Shown: piece by piece, positions 56,790 to 64,000 of the stretch
How positions within the stretch are numbered: the first letter of the stretch is position 1
How the letters are laid out: the number at the start of each line of letters is the position of its first letter
DNA from: Vitis vinifera
Taxonomy: Eukaryota > Streptophyta > Magnoliopsida > Vitales > Vitaceae
Direction of reading: 5' to 3'
DNA length: 64,000 nt
NCBI RefSeq assembly: GCF_030704535.1
Contig: NC_081808.1
Span: 23,253,501-23,317,500, forward strand
Position numbers and translations under genes: made by a program
The notes under the pieces: model-generated
Told to the model about the DNA's origin: nothing
Databases searched by the model: none
Seen by the model: only the letters and a program-made list of their open reading frames with translations

Positions 56790-58190
56790 TGATGGCCATT
56801 GCCTAGCAGCTTATGATTTTATGCCAAATATCAAAGTTCTAATTAATTAAAGATCTTAAAATTAAGGATATTTGATAAATCAACTTAATCATTTAAAGTA
56901 AGGAAGTGATTGGTAAAACTTAATATTTATTAACTAATGACTCAAATTGACTTTAAGTTAAATTATACTTAAATTATTAACTTAAAATTTATTTTAAATC
57001 ATCAAATTATCATTTTTATCCTCATAAATTATAATTAGGACAAATAAAATTTAGTAACAGTAAAAGTTATGAAATAGTAAAAAAGATTGTGGAGGTAATT
57101 AGGGCAAATGGTAGTTAAAAAAATTTTAAAATAAATAAAATAAAAAGTAAATCGAAATATGAACTTAAGAATAAGTTAATTGTTTTTACTTATTACTTAA
57201 AGTTGTTATTTTAATTTTAATCAATTAAGTAATTTTATCATACTTAATTTACTTAATAATTTAAATTAAGTTATTAAATCACTTTAAATGATTAATTTAG
57301 TTTATCAAACACTCACTAATGTAATAACTTAATGACTTAATTTATATCAATCTCAAATTGTTTTTGTAAATATGGTTTTAACTTAAGTAATAATAAATTA
57401 ATTATTTTGACTTAGTACTTAAAATTTTTCTAACTTTAAATCATGATATTAAGTTATTTTAACAAATATATTTAATCTATTCAATAACTTAAATTAATTT
57501 ATGAAGTCAATTTAAGTCATTAAATTAATTTAACTATACAATAATATGTTTTCGATATCTTCATTTCCATACGCGAGGGATAGTATTAGCATTCTAGTTA
57601 ACTATCCGATTATCTACCTCTCAGCATAGATTGCAACCCCATTTCACATTCATCAATTTGGAAGATGGTAAGCTTCAGATTCTGAAATTTTAACATTTGA
57701 CCTCCATGAAAAGCCATAGATAGTAAGTACTAAAACATTTAGGAAGTATTAATTTGTGCATAAAATAAAATATAATGAAAAAGATTTCTATTCGATGGTA
57801 ATAAAATATAATGAAAAATATTTTTATCTGGTGGTGATAAAATATTAGGTTATTTGATTAAACGGTCATAGGAAATGAAATCTAATCCTTTATCTTTTTT
57901 TTGACCTGATAAAAATGTCATTATTTTCTTATAAAAATAACTCTTTATTTTGAAACATATTGTAAATTCTTGAAATAGTTAAGGACATTTATATTAAAAA
58001 TGAGTTATTTTTCAAACAAATATTTGCGCACAAAAAATCATGAAAAAAAAGGCTTTTTGAAAAGTTGCATAAATTTTCGTAATTTCATTTCTTTAAAAAG
58101 AAACAATCACGTTTTTATATTTGGATAGATCGTAAGCTTACCATGGATGGATGTAAAGTGAATTTAAAGATCTAGAGGAATTCATGGTAG
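56790..58190. other. Intergenic AT-rich DNA with a MITE
   Basis: No gene. A third member of the GGGTGTT MITE family lies at 56905-57317, with a partial fourth similar stretch to about 57540. From 57550 to 58190 the sequence is unremarkable. Confidence 0.45.
56905..57317 (+). mobile_element. MITE (GGGTGTT family), intergenic copy
   Basis: GGTAAAACTTAATATTTATT at the left and AATTTAGTTTATCAAACACT at the right match the copy at 41354-41773 in the same orientation, and the ACTTAAAGTTG and AATTAAGTTATTAA interiors align. The left terminus is slightly eroded. Confidence 0.6.
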
Positions 58191-58578
58191 TATCATAATC
58201 GGATCAATTATGAATGGCTTTTGAGATGTGGACCATCCACATAAAGTCTGTTTGACGTTCCGCCTTTTCATCTCACGTTGAAAAGGAGCTTAATATTAAA
58301 ATAAAAAATCCCACAAACACAAATCCTCTACGTCTGTAAGACCTTCACAACCTACCACAAAAAATTTAATGAGGGCAGGTAACAAAGGAAAGGAAACACT
58401 GGAGGCCCAAAACATAGAAGTACGCCTTTGATGAAGCTGGACAGGAGTCCTCAATCCTTAATAGGGCTCCCTACTAAAGGAGAAACGCATCCCGTAAGCT
58501 CCTGCCCTTCTCTCTGGACAGATTATCATAGACCCTTTTTTTTTCTTTGGGATTCTAATATCAACTTGATTCTTGGTT
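58191..58578 (+). repeat. Upstream segment of gene D, duplicated before gene E
   Basis: About 390 bp from TATCATAATC to the start codon match 63398-63792 closely, with small indels (a 14-bp GACAGGAGT-containing stretch and poly-A/T lengths). Both copies contain CTACGTCTGTAAGACC and GGAGAAACGCATCCCG. The duplication continues into exon 1 of both genes. Confidence 0.9.
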
Positions 58579-58806
58579 ATGGGTGGGAAGCTCTGCAACA
58601 TTGTTGATGGGACGAAACCAGTCATAGTAATGGTGGCTGTGCAACTAGTCTTTGGAGGAGTTAATATTTTATACAAGTTGGCTATCAACGATGGAATGAA
58701 CACCAGGGTTCTTGTAGCCTATAGATTCATCTTTGCCACAGCTTTTATATCTCCTCTTGCTTTCATCTTGGAAAGGTGATAATCTTCTTCTTCTTCTTCT
58801 TCTTCT

Positions 58807-58838
<32 letters not shown>

Positions 58839-61800
58839 AATTTTTGGTTCTGAACATCTCCTTTTGACAGGAAGAGCAGTCCAAGATTGACATGGATGAT
58901 AGCTCTACAAGGGTTTCTATGCGGATTATTTGGGTATGAAAATTAAACGAAAATAATCACTTTACATACATTGGTTCATGTGATCTTCATAGATGCTCGC
59001 TTTTTCTACCATTTCTGAACTTGTTGCAGAAGCCAAAGCTTTGCATGAAGTAGACGGTGAAGGGTGACATAAGATATGATACCAATATATGGGTTTCCAT
59101 TTAATGCTCCTTCTCTTTATGGTCACATGAGGCTTTGTGTGACTCCTTGTGCTTTTTTCTGTTGGACCCTGCAAAAAGCTGTCAACGTCTTTAATTTCTC
59201 ATCTTCCCATTTTGACACGTACTTTCATTCATGTCAACTCCTTTGTGAGAAGCATTTTGGTATGAATCATGAATCATTTCAGAGGGATGATCGTAATTTT
59301 GGAATTTTATGAGATTAATTATTGATGTTGAAATTGTGTTTCAGAGGAGCATTGGGTCAGAATTTGTACCTCGAAAGTTTGGCTCTAACATCTCCGACTT
59401 TTTCAGCAGCCATGGTTAACCTCATTCCGGCTGTTACGTTCATCTTCGCCATTTCTTTAGGGTAAGATGACCGTATCCATCACTATTTTCCAATCATTTA
59501 TTATTATTATAAAAAAATTTATAGAGGTGGGAAAATTCATTTGAATTTATCACGTGAATATAGGAAGATAGTAGGCAAACCTAATTTTTGGTGAAGATTG
59601 GTTTGGACTTATCTTATGAATGTGAAGTATAGCATGAAATTTTGGTTTGGTTTGAGCGAAATGCTTTAGCCGTCTTACTATGTGTGGCTAGGAAGCAAAG
59701 TTGAAATATACTAAACATCCTACCTTTCAATCTTGAAAAAAACCCCTAATAATTTAAAGAATAAAATCTTTAGATAATTCTTAAAAAGAAACCCCTTTAA
59801 AGAATAAAATCTTTAGATAATTCCTTAAAACTAAAAAATAAAAACAAAAAATACAAAATTCAAAAGTCTATTTAATTTTCAAAATAATTTCATTTATTTT
59901 TCATCTTTTATATAAAAATTAAATAATTTAAAATTTTGTAAGATTGCAACTAATTTTAATTATATTTCTAGATAAATCAAATATAAAGAAATTGTTTTGG
60001 GAAAAGTGGTTTTGATTTACTAATTTTTTTTAAAATCAAAAAAAAAAAAAGGGATGTGTTTGATTTATTAAGATATATATATAAACCCTCAAATTATTTA
60101 AATTAGTGTTATCTTCATCTATTTAAATTAGTATTATCCTCATTAAATAGATGAAGATAATACTAATTTAAAAAATTTAAGGTTCTTTTTTCCATATATT
60201 TTCATATTAATGAATTTAAAAATTTTTAAATTAAATTAAATTTTCAAAAAATTTAAAACCAAAAATATAAAAATAAAATATGAATTTTTACTTCACTAAA
60301 TCATATTAATAGAAAATATAAATATTCAAAAAGAGCTAAAAATACAATGAGATTCGAATATTTTCTTTTTTTCTTTTTAAGTTTTTGGTTTTAATTGTAT
60401 TTATTTTTTATTTTTTTATTTTAATTGTATTAATAAAGTTGAACATAAATCATATTTACTTAATTTTAGTCTTAGATTTTTAATTTCATGGCATATTTTC
60501 TAAGATGATAATTTGACTATTTTAAAAGTCAGACTATTTTATGTATTGATGAATAAAATTTCTACTATCTCGTTTAAAGACTGATATTAAAAGTTAATGA
60601 TTTTAAAATTTATTTAAAAATATTAAAGTATTAAAAAGATTTTATCATCTTGATTTTAAATTTGTTTTAAGAATATAAAATAAATCCACGTAAAAGAGTT
60701 TTTATTTTTTATATTAAAATTATTATTATGTTATGTTTTAAAATATTAAAAATAAAAAATAAATAAAAATAAAAGAAGAAGAAGAAGAACGTACAAAACT
60801 TCTTGTTTCCATGGTCATTAATTTTGACTTGTGTCTCTTAGCATACCATTTATGTTTATGCGAACTAAATCCTGAGCCTTGCATGAATAATGAATAGGTT
60901 GGAGAAGTTGGCGATTCGAACGTGGGCAGGGAAGGCTAAGGTGGGTGGCACCCTATTGGGCATAGGGGGAGCCATGGTCCTCACCTTCTACAAAGGACCA
61001 CAGATCAACATTTGGTCAACCAAAGTTCACCTGTTAAACAAAGACCAACACGTGGCAGCATCACACCGGATGATGGATAATCATGTGTTGGGCTCATTAC
61101 TGGATGTTGCAAGTTGTTTCTCCTATGCAATCTGGTTGATAATCCACTCCATATTTTCTCCAATGCACCCAAAGTACCCTCATATAAATTTATTGATCCT
61201 ATCTCACCCCTTGAATGTGAACAGGCGAAGATGGGAGAGAGGTATCCATACCAGTACTCTAGCACTGCTCTAATGTGTGCTGCTGCAACGGTCCAAGCAA
61301 TTGTGTATGCCACGTGTATGGAAGGAAATTGGTCCACGTGGAAGCTCGGATGGAACATCAGACTTCTCACTGTTGCCTACACGGTAATGTGTATCAAATA
61401 ATATTTCTTTCTCTCAATTTTTTTATCAATTTATTTTTACAAAATTCAGTAAAGAATAGATCCGAAAAGCTACTTGAATTAATTCATATTGTTGTTCTCT
61501 CACAATCCAAGTCCATTTAGTGCATAATAGGTCCAATATTTGATTGGGCTGTTTCTGAATTGGGCCAGACCCCAAGCCCAATTTCTGAGGTTTTTTCCCA
61601 ATGTAGAGAGTATTAACCCAAATGGGCATTCCTCGTGACTCTTTTTCTTTTCCAACGGTTTGCCCAAAAACTCAAAACAAAATGCCAAAAGAAAGAAGAA
61701 AGAATTCAAGGGGTGCATAGTGGTGATGCAGGGATTTTTGGCGTCTGGATTTATGGTGACTCTAATCACCTGGTGTATACGCAAGAGGGGTCCTCTTTTT

Positions 61801-62163
61801 GTATCAATCTTCAACCCTCTCATGCTGGTATTTGTAGCCATCCTTGGTTCCTTAATCCTCGATGAGAAGTTGCATCTCGGAAGGTCCCCTCTCCGCTCTC
61901 CCTTCTATCTATAATTGCTTCATTCATACGAAGTTAGTAACACGGCATCTGTATTTGTATTTGTATTTGCGTGTAGCAGTATAATAGGAGGGGTGCTGAT
62001 TGTAATTGGGTTATACGCCATGTTGTGGGCAAAAGGGGTGGAGATGAAGAGCATGGCCAGACTCTCACATTCCAAAAGCTCCAAAGAGGCAGAAATAATA
62101 AATGTGGGCACAGCCTCAGCTGAAGATGACGATGTATCAGCTGCAGCTACCAACCCTAGATAG
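58579..62163 (+). CDS. WAT1-related / nodulin MtN21-like EamA transporter, gene D (intron-4 donor missing)
   Basis: Seven exons align with the paralogs: 58579-58775, 58871-58933, 59345-59461, 60898-61147, 61225-61383, 61732-61883 and 61980-62163. If joined they would encode about 373 residues with two EamA repeats and an acidic Ala/Ser-rich tail. All open frames are intact. However, where the paralogs read CAG then GTGATG at the end of exon 4, D reads CAC then TCCATA at 61145-61150. No nearby GT restores the frame, and retaining the 77-bp intron would shift the frame and meet a stop at 61271. So the gene is either a very young pseudogene, uses an unusual splice, or carries a sequence error. 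Intron 1 is only 95 bp, half of it a CTT repeat. Confidence 0.75.
58783..58838. repeat. (CTT)n microsatellite in intron 1 of gene D
   Basis: About 18 CTT units with one interruption fill the space right after the donor GTGATAAT. In an intron of 95 bp this makes up most of the pyrimidine-rich content. Confidence 0.95.
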
Positions 62164-62485
62164 CGATAAGTATCGAGTATGATCAGCATTACAATCATAT
62201 TACATTTAGTTAATTGATTCATTCATTCGTTAATGGTCTCGTAGTGAATATCAAAATACACAAAAATAATCTATCGGCACAATATGTCGAAGAGTCTTAT
62301 ATGTTTACATGAACCCAATAAATATAGAACAAACTCAAATCGGACAGAGAAATGATATTTAACAAGCAAGAGATACAAGTCCCACCTCAAGTCTTCTTTT
62401 GTTATACAATAAAAAATAAAATAAAAATATAGGAAAAGGAGGCAAATGTGCTTCTTCTTGACTGAGTAATCAACCTTAGAAGCCT
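62164..62485. other. 3' region between gene D and the convergent acidic-repeat gene
   Basis: No gene. Gene D (plus) and the acidic-repeat frame (minus) converge here, so the interval must hold both 3' untranslated regions. It is AT-rich and has no repeat that I recognise. Confidence 0.45.
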
Positions 62486-63001
62486 TCATCTATCACACTT
62501 TGGCATTCCTAACTGAGCTTTATTTTTCTTCTCCTCGGTTGTTTTGGGTTGTTCCACCTCTGCTGCTGCTGCTGCTGCTGCTTCAATGTCTATCTTTTTT
62601 TCACTGGATGAGACAGGGGCTTCTTCCACTGGGGTTTTTGACTTCTCAACTTCTGGGAGTTTCTGTTCAGTAAATGAGACCGGGGGTTCTTCCACTGGGG
62701 TTTTGGATTTTTCAACTTCTGGGAGTTTCTGTTCGGTAGATGTGACCGGGGGTTCTTCCACTGGGATTTTGGATTTTTCTACTTCTGGGAGTGTCTGTTC
62801 AGTAGATGAGACCAGGGCTTCCTCAACAGCAGTTTCAGATTTTTCAACTTCTGGCAGTTTCTTTTCACATTCCTCAGTGGCCTTTTCAATAAGTGACTCT
62901 TGTTCTTGTTTTATTACCTCAGATGGTGCCTTATCTTCTTCTTTATTTGAATCCTCCCCCTCTTCATTATGTGCACAAAGCAGTTCAAAATTCAAACACA
63001 A
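62486..63001 (-). CDS. Acidic Glu/Lys/Pro-rich protein with 22-residue repeats, function unknown
   Basis: A minus-strand frame of 171 codons. After an uncertain N-terminus it holds about four repeats of 22 residues of the form KLPEVEKSKTPVEEPPVSST, then an Ala run (seven or so) and a basic end KKNKAQLGMPKCDR. It has no signal peptide or membrane segment; the composition is that of a disordered cytosolic protein. The first codons are hydrophobic and unlike the rest, so the real start may lie in an upstream exon with an acceptor near 62965; I could not find a convincing first exon. Similar Glu/Pro/Val repeat proteins exist in plants, but I recognise no named family. The opposite strand is also open (Ser/Gly/Thr-rich), a by-product of the repeats. 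Confidence 0.5.
   Translation of the reverse strand: MCLNFELLCAHNEEGEDSNKEEDKAPSEVIKQEQESLIEKATEECEKKLPEVEKSETAVEEALVSSTEQTLPEVEKSKIPVEEPPVTSTEQKLPEVEKSKTPVEEPPVSFTEQKLPEVEKSKTPVEEAPVSSSEKKIDIEAAAAAAAEVEQPKTTEEKKNKAQLGMPKCDR
62600..62875. repeat. 66-bp coding minisatellite
   Basis: Units of 66 bp (plus-strand landmark GAGAC/GTGAC at 62610, 62676, 62742 and 62808) are repeated about four times in phase with the minus-strand frame. The central copies are nearly identical, the outer ones more diverged. Confidence 0.9.
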
Positions 63002-63397
63002 GAACAGAACAGAATGCCATTGAGAGATTGAAAAAAGACATCAATCATTCTACAATTCTTCATCATTAAATCAGTTGTACCAGATTGAACAATTCTCATG
63101 ATCAGACTAATGAAATCTTACTCAATTATGTTCATAAAGCAATATTTGACTAACCTCGATTCTACAGATACGGCCAAATGCCATAATCTGAGCCCAAGAA
63201 TTGGAAGCTCCGTTTTCATTATAACCACACAATGCTCAACAAAGACAAAAGGTAAAAATATGAAGTTCAACAACCATCAGCAACCAATGTGAGAATCTCA
63301 CTGAGAGAACCCATTGATGAAACCAGTTAAAACATTATGACCAGATGGTTCCAACAAGCAGTAAGAGAATCTACTGAGGAAATTTTGGTCCCTTGTG
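63002..63397. other. Region between the acidic-repeat frame and the duplicated upstream segment
   Basis: No gene is firmly supported. It may contain 5' exon(s) of the minus-strand acidic-repeat gene: a short open stretch near 63160-63220 on the minus strand ends at a GTTAGT donor-like site, but its phase does not fit the acceptors that I can see. Confidence 0.3.
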
Positions 63398-63792
63398 TAT
63401 CATAATGGGATCAATTATGAATGGCTTTTGAGACGTGGACCATCCACATAAAATCTGTTTGACGTTCCACCTTTTCATCTCACGTTGAAAAGGAGCTTAA
63501 TATTAAAAAAAAAAATAAAAAAAATAGAATTCCTACAAATACAAATCCTCTACGTCTGTAAGACCGTCACAACCTACCACAAAAAATTTAATGAAGGCAG
63601 GTAACAAAGGAAAGGAAATACTGGAGGCCCAAAACATGGAAGCACGCCTGTGATGAAGGCTCAATCCTCGATAGGGCTCCCTACAAAGGAGAAACGCATC
63701 CCGGAAGCTCCTGCCCTTCTCTCTGGATAGATTATTATAGACCCCCTTTTTTTTTTTTCATTGAGATTCTAATATCCACTTGATTCTTGGTT
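63398..63792 (+). repeat. Upstream segment of gene E, duplicate of 58191-58578
   Basis: The sequence matches the region before gene D over about 390 bp with few substitutions, including CCATCCACATAAAATCTGTT and GGCAGGTAACAAAGGAAAGG. The distance between the two copies, about 5.2 kb, is the length of the duplicated unit. Confidence 0.9.
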
Positions 63793-64000
63793 ATGGGTGG
63801 GAAGCTCTGCAACATTGTTGATGGGGCGAAACCAGCCATAGTAATGGTGGTTGCGCAACTAGGCTTTGGAGGAGTTAATATTTTTTACAAGCTGGCTGTC
63901 AACGATGGCATGAACGTCAGGGTTCTTATAGCCTATAGATTCATCTTTGCCACAGCTTTTATATGTCCTCTTGCTTTCATCTTGGAAAGGAGGTAATCTT
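63793..64000 (+). CDS. WAT1-related / nodulin MtN21-like EamA transporter, gene E (exon 1 only, cut by window end)
   Basis: Exon 1 runs 63793-63992, followed by the donor GTAATC. It encodes MGGKLCNIVDGAKPAIVMVV and the first two predicted helices, ending LERR. It is almost identical to exon 1 of gene D but three bases longer at the splice junction (AAAGGAG then GTAATC). The rest of the gene lies beyond the window. Whether this copy has kept the intron-4 donor that D lost cannot be seen here. Confidence 0.85.

Noticed and set aside
62544..63023. A 159-codon Ser/Thr/Gly-rich frame on the plus strand
   Set aside because: It is the complement of the Glu/Lys/Pro repeat frame on the minus strand; 66-bp repeats keep both strands open. 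The minus strand gives the more natural composition and a basic C-terminus, so only that strand was listed.

Overview
This window is nuclear DNA from a flowering plant. It is AT-rich, its genes have many GT-AG introns, and the spaces between genes are filled with decayed Copia and Gypsy retroelements, TRIMs, solo LTRs, MITEs and microsatellites. The gene family and repeat types make me think of grapevine (Vitis), but that is an impression from memory; the sequence itself only supports 'eudicot-like plant'.

The backbone is a plus-strand tandem array of WAT1-related / nodulin MtN21-type EamA transporter genes (drug/metabolite transporter superfamily, about ten membrane helices). Members share one exon layout (197, 63, 117, 247-256, 156-159 and 152 bp, then a variable last exon). 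Gene A (2482-5132, 340 aa), gene B (23109-27814, 361 aa) and gene C (49490-54818, 380 aa) are intact by splice-site and frame inspection. Gene D (58579-62163) has seven good exons but has lost the donor of intron 4. Gene E starts at 63793 and runs off the window; its upstream region is a duplicate of that of D. Broken members lie between them: a two-exon scrap (29494-30033), a long pseudogene (36115-41983) with a lost acceptor, frameshifts, stops and no exons 6-7, and a 3' scrap (55425-56789). A pairs with B, the long pseudogene with C, and D with E and the 3' scrap, so the array grew by successive local duplications. One other likely coding region, a minus-strand acidic protein with 22-residue repeats (62486-63001), sits between D and E.

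Region by region: 1-2300 is AT-rich flank; 2300-5132 gene A with a TRIM in intron 5; 5133-8415 intergenic with a decayed pararetrovirus-like coding relic; 8416-13067 a plus-strand Copia element carrying a probable solo LTR and, inside it, a very unusual 963-bp GC-rich element made of three near-perfect palindromes; 13068-23000 retroelement relics (Copia gag/integrase, antisense Gypsy protease, a second TRIM) and unassigned DNA; 23000-27814 gene B; 27815-36100 repeats and relics; 36115-48550 the long pseudogene, invaded by a 1.29-kb solo LTR and a 6.4-kb minus-strand Copia element; 49430-54818 gene C; 54819-64000 the D/E duplicated segment.

The most unusual object is 10039-11001. It has 5-bp target duplications and TG...CA ends like an LTR element. 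Yet its two LTR-like ends and its middle are each hairpin palindromes, and every arm carries tRNA-type A-box and B-box sequences. I do not recognise a described element class with this organisation.
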